From a virus: a stretch of DNA of 57,971 nt. Under the pieces are notes generated by a model, which searched no databases, had not been told where the DNA came from, and saw only the letters and a program-made list of their open reading frames with translations. Shown piece by piece: positions 22,037 through 28,348 of this stretch; within the stretch, counting starts at the first letter, position 1, and every line of letters starts with the position of its first letter. The DNA lies in IMG/VR virus record IMGVR_UViG_3300003654_000069, positions 64,001-121,971 of that record. One strand, given 5' to 3'. Made by a program: the position numbers and the translations under genes.

Positions 22037-22593
22037 ATAATAAATGTTGATTATTGATGAATATTTGAAGGTTTTACACACCTCATATCCTTCAAAGATG
22101 AGATACTCTATTTGAAATTTACTAAAAAATGCTAAATCTGAAAAGATAGCTAATGTGATACTCCTTATGTATACCTATGCCCTCCCCTACGGTTCCCATT
22201 GTTCTTATACATATAAAGGAAATGATTACCTGATCCAAGTGGTGGTTATCCACGAGTTTTAAATCCTTAATTATTAAGGGTAGCCTGATTAGTATGTGTG
22301 ACCGGGGATAAGTAAGATACATATTATATTTAACTATGCAACTATTCTATCGGATATCTTTTGATATACCGTGGTCTTTGATGACAGATACGAATCACAA
22401 TCTCTAATGTCGTCGGTGATGAGCCGAGTAATCAGAAGTAAGGGTATCAATCAGTTATGCCAAGTAGGGTGTTCTATTATTAGAACTACGGACTCTTAAG
22501 TGGGGTTGCGAAAGGCTATGAAACTGAGACGCTGAAATGAGCATTAGCAGGCATTTAGTTAGAATCTTTAATATCAATTTAAATCAACTCAAA
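22037..22593 (+). other. Long non-coding, hairpin-rich region
   Basis: About 550 bp without a credible ORF. Perfect or near-perfect hairpins include TTTGAAGG/CCTTCAAA (about 22066-22097), TATGTATA/TATACATA (about 22167-22215), CCTTAAT-T-ATTAAGG (about 22264-22278), TCGG/CCGA around TGATGAG (about 22414-22428) and GTTCT/AGAAC (about 22470-22485). GTGG-TTAT-CCAC near 22242 contains TTATCCACG, one mismatch from a DnaA box. The stretch 22480-22560 has an A-rich structured look. It may hold several small RNAs or an origin. Confidence 0.5.
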
Positions 22594-22782
22594 ATGAAAC
22601 CATTTACATTTTGCTACGGCAAAACTTATTTTACATTGCATAACATTAATAATGATTTTATGCAATATTGGGATTTAACAAACCAAGCAGGTGAAAGAAC
22701 TCTTGTTCCATTTATAGTTGTTGAGAAAGTATTCCCTGAATGGATCATTAATATGTGTAAAATTCAAAAATTAATGCAATAA
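22594..22782 (+). CDS. Small protein, unknown
   Basis: 62 aa from the ATG at 22594, chosen because AAATCAACTCAAA, the leader used throughout this region, ends right before it. Aromatic and Asn-rich (FCYGKTYFTLHNINNDFMQYW). No family recognised. Confidence 0.7.
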   Translation: MKPFTFCYGKTYFTLHNINNDFMQYWDLTNQAGERTLVPFIVVEKVFPEWIINMCKIQKLMQ

Positions 22783-22801
22783 CCTTTAAAACCAACTCAA
22801 A

Positions 22802-22897
22802 ATGAAGGCATTTAACAAACTCAATGAGGATGTGCGTAGTTTAATTATTACCGTTATCATTGTGCTTATAATTATAGTGATAAAAATTAATTATTAA
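22802..22897 (+). CDS. Tiny single-span membrane protein
   Basis: 31 aa: a charged start (MKAFNKLNEDVR) followed by one strongly hydrophobic helix (LIITVIIVLIIIVI) and a short polar end. The leader AACCAACTCAAA directly precedes the ATG. Likely inserted in the host inner membrane. Confidence 0.65.
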   Translation: MKAFNKLNEDVRSLIITVIIVLIIIVIKINY

Positions 22898-22913
22898 TCT
22901 AAACCAACTCAAA

Positions 22914-23294
22914 ATGAAAGAAATTACATTTAAATGGTCAGGTGCTATCATTACTGGAACTATTGAAGCACAGGTATTCTCTACTATTCAAGGTCAAAAG
23001 ACCGAGATACTTGGAGATGATGGTGTTGAGTATACCTTATACGGAATATGTAAGGTAGGTAAGTGTGGTCCTTTTGAAGTTCTGTCTATTAATGATATAG
23101 AAGAACAACCGAATTCTGATGATTTAGCTAACAAACTAACAGGTGATATTCCTCAATGGATAACTGTTATCAACAGAAATGGGTCTAAATGTGAATTTGA
23201 TACTACGGCACACCCTTGGTTAAAAACTAAACAAGAGTTTGTTGATGAAGCCAATAGATTAGCAGATTTAGTTGCTTCATTTGAAGATAAGTAA
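22914..23294 (+). CDS. Unknown protein
   Basis: 126 aa, beta-rich N-terminal half (ITFKWSGAIITGTIEAQVF) and a helical C-terminus (FVDEANRLADLVASFEDK). Leader AACCAACTCAAA before the ATG. A weak hairpin (GAGGG/CCCTC at about 23304-23320) follows the stop. No family recognised. Confidence 0.8.
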   Translation: MKEITFKWSGAIITGTIEAQVFSTIQGQKTEILGDDGVEYTLYGICKVGKCGPFEVLSINDIEEQPNSDDLANKLTGDIPQWITVINRNGSKCEFDTTAHPWLKTKQEFVDEANRLADLVASFEDK

Positions 23295-23342
23295 AGAATA
23301 ATAGAGGGTGAAATTCCCTCTTTAATTAATAAACCAATTCAA

Positions 23343-23606
23343 ATGGAAACATACATACAAATATTAGAGGAAAAGCAGAGAGTAATCTCTGATATGATAC
23401 GAAGAGGTGAAAGTGTTGAAAATCTTAGTACAGTGTCAGCTTCCTTTAATCTTAGAGCTGATAAAGCAATTATGAAAGTGCTTAATGAACAGCCAAATCC
23501 TACTGATTATCCTGATACACCTGAAGGTGTGCAAGAATTTCGGGATGATTATTGGGGTGGTAACAGTGAAGCAGAAGCCTATCACGATGATATGGGTGAT
23601 AGATAA
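23343..23606 (+). CDS. Unknown acidic protein
   Basis: 87 aa. Helical N-terminus (YIQILEEKQRVISDMIRRG) and an acidic tail with NPTDYPDTPEG and EAEAYHDDMGDR. Leader AAACCAATTCAA precedes the ATG. No family recognised. Confidence 0.75.
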   Translation: METYIQILEEKQRVISDMIRRGESVENLSTVSASFNLRADKAIMKVLNEQPNPTDYPDTPEGVQEFRDDYWGGNSEAEAYHDDMGDR

Positions 23607-23745
23607 TTAAATATTAGTAATCTGATAATAGGGTCTTACAATCCTAAAAACAGGTTAATTCTCTTGTAAGAGAGATGAGTGATAGCTCTAAAACACCGGG
23701 TTTCCCGGTAGTATAGAGTTCACGGTGACTCGAAGTCACTGAAAT
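23607..23745 (+). ncRNA. Structured RNA region J1
   Basis: TCTTACAA (23634-23641) pairs with TTGTAAGA (23664-23671). GCTCTA/TAGAG encloses CCGGG-TTT-CCCGG (23696-23708). GTGACT/AGTCAC (23725-23739) follows. Three adjacent compact hairpins, no ORF and no clear terminator. Confidence 0.6.
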
Positions 23746-23759
23746 AGATATTTGAATTA

Positions 23760-23824
23760 GACTACCTTCTGCATTGAAAAAGCTAAGTTTCAAGCAGTCA
23801 CAGAGTGCGACTTTGGGTAGTTTA
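23760..23824 (+). ncRNA. Three-way-junction RNA J2
   Basis: Closing stem ACTACC (23761-23766)/GGTAGT (23816-23821). The first arm is CTGC-TTGAAA with TTTCAA-GCAG (23769-23797). The second arm is AGTC/GACT (23796-23812), sharing bases with the first. The outline resembles array RNA F. Confidence 0.6.
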
Positions 23825-23827
23825 TGT

Positions 23828-23884
23828 TTTGTCCTAATGTATTCAGTTGTAGTAATGTGAGTCAGGACATAGTCTCACTACGAT
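23828..23884 (+). ncRNA. Pseudoknot candidate J3
   Basis: GTGAG (23857-23861) pairs with CTCAC (23874-23878), extended by GTA/TAC. The loop contains AGGACA (23864-23869), which is the exact complement of TGTCCT (23830-23835) upstream, so a pseudoknot can form. Confidence 0.5.
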
Positions 23885-24149
23885 AATATCAGATAGGTGG
23901 TTATCAAGACCTATTATTATAACTAAATGCAAAGGGATTATATACCTGCTCTGTTTTACCAGGGAAATTTCTGTTCCAAAGTTTAATATAAACTTCAGAG
24001 AGTTAGTATGCACTTCGATAAGCATATTATTGATGATAACATACACTGCTTCCTAATGCAAACAGTCGTATTGTTGTCCCTGCGTAACTGCGGGTGGCAC
24101 AATATGGCTGGATGCAAAAGGATAATAATTAATTTAAAATCAACTCAAA
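23885..24149 (+). other. Remainder of the non-coding region
   Basis: More hairpins: ATAGGT/ACCTAT (23893-23914), GTTT-AATAT-AAAC (about 23981-23993) and CCTGC/GCGGG (about 24080-24094, with a G-U pair). Ends in the AAAATCAACTCAAA leader of the lipoprotein gene. A 67-codon frame here spans the next gene's leader and is not convincing. Confidence 0.45.
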
Positions 24150-24380
24150 ATGAAAAAAATCATTGTGGCTATATCAGTAATAGCCTTAACATTTACTGGA
24201 TGTTCGTCTAAATCAGGTGAAAGAACAAAGGGTCAGAAGATTGTAAGAGTACAAGAAATCTCATACAACGGATATTCTTATTTTGCTATAATGGGTATTC
24301 AACTTAGATCTATGGATACTCTCTATAGGGAAGGCGATACTGTATCAACCAAAATGGGAACATTTGTTATTATTCCTTAA
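24150..24380 (+). CDS. Small lipoprotein
   Basis: 76 aa with a lipoprotein signal: basic start (MKKII), hydrophobic core (VAISVIALTF) and lipobox TGC at residues 16-18, then SSKSGER. The mature part is a short beta-rich domain. Early-expressed phage lipoproteins often block superinfection at the outer membrane; that role is inferred. Confidence 0.8.
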   Translation: MKKIIVAISVIALTFTGCSSKSGERTKGQKIVRVQEISYNGYSYFAIMGIQLRSMDTLYREGDTVSTKMGTFVIIP

Positions 24381-24392
24381 ACCAATTAAAAT

Positions 24393-24503
24393 ATGGAAAA
24401 AATCATTAAAATCGTTGATTGTGTAATGAATATTGTTCCCTGGATAATAATTCCAGGATTTATAATTCTAATTATATATAATATAACCAGACTAAATAAT
24501 TAA
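24393..24503 (+). CDS. Tiny membrane protein
   Basis: 36 aa with a short amphipathic start and one hydrophobic span (VPWIIIPGFIILIIYNI). Leader AAACCAATTAAA lies just before the ATG. Function unknown. Confidence 0.6.
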   Translation: MEKIIKIVDCVMNIVPWIIIPGFIILIIYNITRLNN

Positions 24504-24513
24504 ACCAAATCAA

Positions 24514-24951
24514 ATGAAAAAACTAATAATAATTTTCGTAATGTTATTCTCAGTAATGGGATACGGGCAGAAGGTAAGTAAACCAGCAAAGGTGTGTAAA
24601 GGAATTACTCTTAAAGGATTACCTTGTAAAAGCATAATGGTAGATTCTACCAACTATTGTCGTTCTCATAACCCTAAAGCTATAAACTGTTCAGGTGTTA
24701 ATGCGAAAAAGAAAAGATGTGGTAATAAAGTAGCTAAAATTGGTAATTTTTGTAAATTTCACACAAATAAGTCCAGTAAAGTGAAATGGGAAGATGATAT
24801 TCGTAATGAAGAGAATGATGAATTTACAGTAGAGGTTGCGTTCAACCTTAATATCCCATTTAATGAGGTAACCCAGGAACAGTTTAATGAACGGTATCTT
24901 GAAAATGATAAGAGTTTTGATACAAAGTACAATGAAAAATATCCAAAATAA
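24514..24951 (+). CDS. Secreted protein with two CxxH zinc-like motifs (DUF5763-like)
   Basis: 145 aa with a Sec signal peptide (MKKLIIIFVMLFSVMGYGQ). Two repeats follow: CKGITLKGLPC...YCRSH (residues 28-52) and CSGVNAKKKRC...FCKFH (59-83). This C-x-G-x-x-K-x-x-x-C...(Y/F)CxxH pattern matches the small DUF5763-type motif as I recall it. The acidic C-terminal half is likely helical. It acts outside the cytoplasm; role unknown. Confidence 0.75.
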   Translation: MKKLIIIFVMLFSVMGYGQKVSKPAKVCKGITLKGLPCKSIMVDSTNYCRSHNPKAINCSGVNAKKKRCGNKVAKIGNFCKFHTNKSSKVKWEDDIRNEENDEFTVEVAFNLNIPFNEVTQEQFNERYLENDKSFDTKYNEKYPK

Positions 24952-24968
24952 TTTTAATCAACTCAATT

Positions 24969-25400
24969 ATGAAAAATCAAATTTTTATGTATTTAGTACA
25001 AGGAACACGATTATCAGTATCATTTGTTCGTGGATGGGGAAACGGTTATGTTGCTGTTCCAAAAGGACACCCTTGGTATGGAATGAATGATGGTGATATC
25101 AATGCAAATGTTCACGGGGGACTAACTTATACAGATCTTGGGGGAGATTATTGGGTTGTAGGTTTTGATACTTGTCATCTTGATGATACTCCGGAACTGT
25201 GGCCTATGGAAGCTGTTGTAGCAGAAACTAGACAGTTAATGGAACAAGCAATTAAGGCTTGTTCATCAGAGGGGCAATTGGAATTGGAATTGAATGAGCC
25301 CATAGAATCTCATGCTGATTTGGTAAGAGCATTAGATGAACATGAGGCACGGAAGAATGAGACAGCAAGAAAAAGTAATATTGAAGAGACCTCTTGTTGA
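24969..25400 (+). CDS. Conserved phage protein, unknown
   Basis: 143 aa. The core GNGYVAVPKGHPWYGMN ... VHGGLTYTDLGGDYWVVGFDT (residues 22-70) is a recurring phage and prophage module of unknown function. The C-terminus is a helical, acidic extension (RQLMEQAIKA...). It starts with a low-pressure leader ATCAACTCAATT. Confidence 0.8.
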   Translation: MKNQIFMYLVQGTRLSVSFVRGWGNGYVAVPKGHPWYGMNDGDINANVHGGLTYTDLGGDYWVVGFDTCHLDDTPELWPMEAVVAETRQLMEQAIKACSSEGQLELELNEPIESHADLVRALDEHEARKNETARKSNIEETSC

Positions 25401-25505
25401 AGGAAATTCCTTTGTACTAACTCAGAAATGAGCAGTTGTAATAAAGAAGGACAGCTTACATCCTTTGTAGTAATTAAGCTATTATAACTGAGTGCAGAGG
25501 GAATA
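25401..25505 (+). other. Non-coding spacer
   Basis: About 100 bp with a long imperfect stem around CTCAG...CTGAG (about 25421-25483) and inner TTGTAATAA/GTAATTAA-like pairing. No ORF. Confidence 0.4.
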
Positions 25506-25569
25506 TACTAATATTTCGGAGAAGTCCTATTAATAAGATAGGATAGAGGTTCAACTCCTCTTATTAGTA
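25506..25569 (+). ncRNA. Degenerate tRNA-like RNA with T-arm
   Basis: An 8-bp acceptor-like stem TACTAATA (25506-25513)/TATTAGTA (25562-25569). A canonical T-arm AGAGG-TTCAACT-CCTCT (25545-25561) abuts the 3' strand. An anticodon-like hairpin CCTAT-TAATAAG-ATAGG (25526-25542) is present, but position 33 is A rather than U. The D-arm is reduced to TTC-GGA-GAA. About 64 nt in all. It is unlikely to decode; it may be a decayed tRNA or a tRNA mimic. Confidence 0.6.
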
Positions 25570-25605
25570 CTGTAATTATAATTATAAATTAAAACCAAAA
25601 ATAAA

Positions 25606-25821
25606 ATGAAAAAACTGAGAATTGTGACAGTCGCCATATGGCTTATTTTAACACTGTTATCATTTATAGGTGTATTAGCACCTATTATTATTATGATACT
25701 TGGTAGAGCGGATCATTATGCTGTTATGTGTATAAGAATTTGTCTACCTGTCTTTGTATTAAGTGTTATGACTATACTTGCATTAAGAGATGATACAGAA
25801 CAAAACTCTAAACCAAAATAA
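25606..25821 (+). CDS. Two-span membrane protein
   Basis: 71 aa: two hydrophobic segments (about residues 8-33 and 43-60) joined by a short loop with HY, and a charged tail (RDDTEQNSKPK). Leader AAAACCAAAAATAAA precedes it. Role unknown. Confidence 0.75.
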   Translation: MKKLRIVTVAIWLILTLLSFIGVLAPIIIMILGRADHYAVMCIRICLPVFVLSVMTILALRDDTEQNSKPK

Positions 25822-25822
25822 A

Positions 25823-26008
25823 ATGAGTAAAATAAAAGAACACTTCCACGATAAAATTGAAGCAGATATGAGAAAAGTAGGATGGAGAGATAGGCTTATA
25901 AATATGATTGACAGATTTTTCACTAAAACGGAACATAAAACAATAACAAAAAATCAATTTAAAACCAACTCAGATGACATGTCAAGAAATCAAAACAGCA
26001 ATAGCTGA
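25823..26008 (+). CDS. Small charged protein, unknown
   Basis: 61 aa from the ATG at 25823, behind the leader AAACCAAAATAAA. Helical, Lys/Asp-rich start (IKEHFHDKIEADMRK), polar tail. Its last 35 nt overlap the next gene and include that gene's leader (AAAACCAACTCAG), so the tail may be dispensable. Confidence 0.65.
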   Translation: MSKIKEHFHDKIEADMRKVGWRDRLINMIDRFFTKTEHKTITKNQFKTNSDDMSRNQNSNS

Positions 26009-26195
26009 TCTTAGAGAAGAATCAGCTAACATGGGGTATGTTAAACCTTTATTTTTAATAAGTGATGATGATGATGCATACCAGGATGCATTAGAAGTAG
26101 AGTATGAGCAAAGCCGGATAAGTAGCATAATTGAGGAACTCGAAGAGCAACTGGTTGACCAGTACGATAATGGTCAGGATGATGAGAAATTATAG
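25974..26195 (+). CDS. Coiled-coil protein, paralogue of array protein 7
   Basis: 73 aa. It shares DDDAYQ with the protein at 16971, plus the surrounding helix pattern (IKTAIADLREES ... SIIEELEEQL). A strongly acidic tail is added. The leader AAAACCAACTCAG lies inside the end of the previous gene. The TAG stop touches the tRNA-like minihelix at 26195. Confidence 0.78.
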   Translation: MTCQEIKTAIADLREESANMGYVKPLFLISDDDDAYQDALEVEYEQSRISSIIEELEEQLVDQYDNGQDDEKL

Positions 26196-26240
26196 CAGTA
26201 ACCGATGGGGTGTAGGTGGTTCAATTCCACCTACTGCACA
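26195..26240 (+). ncRNA. tRNA-like minihelix (acceptor stem plus T-arm)
   Basis: GCAGTA (26195-26200)/TACTGC (26232-26237) forms an acceptor-like stem. GGTGG-TTCAATT-CCACC (26215-26231) is a textbook T-arm directly stacked on it. The D and anticodon arms are replaced by 14 nt (ACCGATGGGGTGTA). The 3' end reads ACA, close to a CCA tail. It could mimic a tRNA for processing or elongation enzymes. Confidence 0.65.
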
Positions 26241-26267
26241 ATGAAACGTGGTATATTACCGTTATAG

Positions 26268-26303
26268 AACAGGGTAATATAAGCCGAATACTGTTCTTTT
26301 CTT
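26268..26303 (+). terminator. Terminator before the DUF1287-like gene
   Basis: GAACAG/CTGTTC stem followed by TTTTCTTT. ATATTACC upstream (about 26253) can compete with the loop's GGTAATAT, so two exclusive folds exist. Confidence 0.6.
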
Positions 26304-26318
26304 TGTAAATTAAAAACT

Positions 26319-26918
26319 ATGAAACTATATATATTATGGTTGGTCTGTATTGCTTGCAATACACCAATCGAAAAAGAAAGGGTTATTGATACACACTTTA
26401 GTGGGAGGTTATCCCAGGCAGTCAGTAACCAAGTTAAGGATAAGGTTGTATATAACGGATCCTATTATAAAATAGGATACCCAAATGGTGATGTTCCTAA
26501 AGGAATAGGTGTATGTACTGATGTTGTAATCAGGGCATATAGAGCTGTGGGTGTTGATCTTCAGAAGGAAGTGCATGAAGATATGGTTAAGGCTAAATCC
26601 GAGTATGATAAACGAAGACATACAGATAAACTGGATCCAAGTATAGACCATAGAAGGTGTCCTAATTTGATTACTTACTTTACCCGTCAGGGTGCAAAGT
26701 TGAGTATAACAAATAAGGATACTGATTATAAGCCAGGAGATATAGTCTTTTGGGATTATGGTGGAGGTCATGTAGGAATGGTTAGTAATGTAAAGGTACC
26801 GGGTACTAAGCGATTTTATATGGTTCACAACCACGGTTGGGGAAATCAGATGCAAGATTTTCTATTTAAACATAAAATTGTTGCTCATTTTAGATGGGTA
26901 CCAAGTGATACTAAATAA
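26319..26918 (+). CDS. Secreted or lipid-anchored DUF1287-like hydrolase
   Basis: 199 aa. The N-terminus (MKLYILWLVCIACN) looks like a signal or lipoprotein peptide. The mature part has the DUF1287 pattern, an NlpC/P60-like fold: GVCTDVVIRAYRAVG (catalytic-type Cys), GDIVFWDYGGGHVGMVS (His) and MVHNHGWGNQMQ (Asn/His). It probably acts on peptidoglycan or another periplasmic amide. It is far from the late lysis genes, so it may be an early envelope-modifying factor. Confidence 0.82.
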   Translation: MKLYILWLVCIACNTPIEKERVIDTHFSGRLSQAVSNQVKDKVVYNGSYYKIGYPNGDVPKGIGVCTDVVIRAYRAVGVDLQKEVHEDMVKAKSEYDKRRHTDKLDPSIDHRRCPNLITYFTRQGAKLSITNKDTDYKPGDIVFWDYGGGHVGMVSNVKVPGTKRFYMVHNHGWGNQMQDFLFKHKIVAHFRWVPSDTK

Positions 26919-26937
26919 TAACTAAAACTAATAAACT

Positions 26938-27093
26938 ATGGCAAAGCAAGGAAGATTAAGAAAAAGAACTAATAAAAGTGCTCAACAGAAAGTAAACGAC
27001 AACAATCAAATGTTATCTAATTTTAGACAGGAAGGTGGACATTGGGCAGCATTGAAAAATATATGGAAAAACCAATCAGTTAAAACCAAATGA
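26938..27093 (+). CDS. Small basic protein, unknown
   Basis: 51 aa, Lys/Arg/Gln-rich start (MAKQGRLRKRTNKSAQQK), probably nucleic-acid binding. The TGA stop overlaps the ATG of the next gene (ATGA). Confidence 0.65.
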   Translation: MAKQGRLRKRTNKSAQQKVNDNNQMLSNFRQEGGHWAALKNIWKNQSVKTK

Positions 27094-27260
27094 AAACATA
27101 TTTACATTCAATGTCAACAGGACGAATGCCTAAAGCCTCAAAAACTAAGGCTTGTCCGTGTGGTAAAAAAACTGGAAAGTTTGTAAAAGGATTATGTAAT
27201 GCTTGCTATAATAAGAAGCAATGGAAGAAAAAAGAGTTAAAAAGAAGATCTATATTTTAA
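27090..27260 (+). CDS. Small zinc-finger-like basic protein
   Basis: 56 aa with CPCGKKTGKFVKGLCNACY (residues 22-40), four Cys in a treble-clef-like arrangement, flanked by Lys/Arg-rich tails. Starts within the ATGA overlap of the previous gene. Confidence 0.7.
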   Translation: MKTYLHSMSTGRMPKASKTKACPCGKKTGKFVKGLCNACYNKKQWKKKELKRRSIF

Positions 27261-27272
27261 AACTAATCTAAA

Positions 27273-27446
27273 ATGGAAAAACTATTAACTTATTTAGCGA
27301 TTATATATGTTGTAATGTCACAATTATGTGCTATATATTTTTGGTATCTGTGGGCTAAAGACCCTGATAATGGATTTTTGAGTACCATATTCATTGGGCC
27401 TATTGTAGCAGAATTTAAAGGTCTGTTATGGCCATTCTTTATTTAA
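27273..27446 (+). CDS. Small membrane protein
   Basis: 57 aa with one or two hydrophobic spans (LAIIYVVMSQLCAIYFWYLW and FIGPIVAEFKGLLWPFF). Role unknown. Confidence 0.65.
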   Translation: MEKLLTYLAIIYVVMSQLCAIYFWYLWAKDPDNGFLSTIFIGPIVAEFKGLLWPFFI

Positions 27447-27621
27447 ATAAATGATTAGTTCGGTTAGGCCTAAATCAACTGATTCAACAAAGTAACTGTT
27501 TGGCGTGTTACTACTAGTCAGGATATTGGATATATCGGAGACAACTCAAAAAGAGAGCTGTATCAATAAAAGGTACGGGTAGCCGGGATATTCAACGTAT
27601 TAACAATTTAATTTAAAAATT
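27447..27621 (+). other. Non-coding, foldable spacer
   Basis: 175 bp without an ORF. A GTAAC-(10 nt)-GTTAC hairpin (27492-27511), palindrome TTAGGCCTAA (about 27464) and CTC-AAAAA-GAG (about 27545-27555) suggest a structured leader or small RNA. Confidence 0.45.
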
Positions 27622-27789
27622 ATGATAACACTTGTCTTCGGATTAGCTCTATTCTTCTCAATAACTCTGGTAATCTGGCTTATATCCTATCTTACAGATA
27701 CCAGAAGTTATAAAAGGGTAAATCCAATGATAGCTATAGCTATAGTATCAGCATTTTGGATGTATTACTATTGGCTTGTGAATAAATAA
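27622..27789 (+). CDS. Two-span membrane protein
   Basis: 55 aa: hydrophobic segments about residues 2-23 (LVFGLALFFSITLVIWLI) and 36-52 (MIAIAIVSAFWMYYYW), with a polar basic loop between. Role unknown. Confidence 0.65.
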   Translation: MITLVFGLALFFSITLVIWLISYLTDTRSYKRVNPMIAIAIVSAFWMYYYWLVNK

Positions 27790-27905
27790 ATATTTCCTAT
27801 ATTAGCCTTAATTTAGTAACTTTACTAAAGGGGATTGGATATTCTCTATGGGAACCAAAATGTAAATTGATTTGTAAAATTAACTTAAAATATCTATATT
27901 ATATT

Positions 27906-28247
27906 ATGGATACCAAGGAATCTATTAAACAATATATTCGCTCTGATTTTGAACAATCGGGGGAATCATTAGGAAAGTTTGCTTTCAAAAGAATGAATTT
28001 GTATGATAATCTCAATTATGAGCTCATATTTAGAGATGCTAAGAGTCGTGGTCGGAAAATAGAAGGATCAGCTATGATGGATGATCTTGATAAGCTTCAC
28101 AAACTTATTATAGAATTTGAAATTACAGGTGATTATATCATTAGGATAACTGATCCGCAAAAGCAGTTTTTCCTTTTATTGGCAGAGATACAAGCAGATA
28201 TTGAGTCTCAGAATAAGACAAGTGGGTACACACAGGAGGGGCAATAG
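27906..28247 (+). CDS. Unknown protein
   Basis: 113 aa from the ATG at 27906. Helical and charged (DTKESIKQYIRSDFEQSG; FLLLAEIQADIESQN). A possible Bacteroidetes promoter, TAACTTTA at 27827, lies upstream. Its stop codon lies in the tip of the structured element at 28226. Confidence 0.75.
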   Translation: MDTKESIKQYIRSDFEQSGESLGKFAFKRMNLYDNLNYELIFRDAKSRGRKIEGSAMMDDLDKLHKLIIEFEITGDYIIRITDPQKQFFLLLAEIQADIESQNKTSGYTQEGQ

Positions 28248-28276
28248 TAATATTGGTGTGTACAGCCTACCCCTCC
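28226..28276 (+). ncRNA. Bulge pseudoknot at the end of the gene
   Basis: GTACACAC (28226-28233) pairs with GTGTGTAC (28256-28263). Inside, CAATA-GTAA-TATTG (28242-28255) is a stem capped by a GUAA tetraloop. The bulge between them contains GGAGGGG (28235-28241), the exact complement of CCCCTCC (28270-28276). The TAG stop codon lies in the tetraloop stem. The fold may terminate transcription or protect the mRNA 3' end. Confidence 0.65.
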
Positions 28277-28348
28277 CCCTTTATGGGCTATTACAAGTAA
28301 TTACATATATCAATTCAAAACCAATTAAAAACCAATAAATTTACAACT

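Noticed and set aside
22411-22435. Hammerhead-ribozyme-like core (GTGATGAG near a stem)
   Set aside because: The required CTGATGAG and GAAA core with a correct third stem could not be assembled.
23607-24149. Ordinary tRNA genes in the non-coding clusters
   Set aside because: Checked by eye for cloverleaf geometry; stems are present but no GTTCRA-type T-arm joined to an acceptor stem and anticodon arm here.
24008-24211. 67-codon frame before the lipoprotein gene
   Set aside because: It covers structured non-coding DNA and the leader of the lipoprotein gene in another frame, with no leader of its own.
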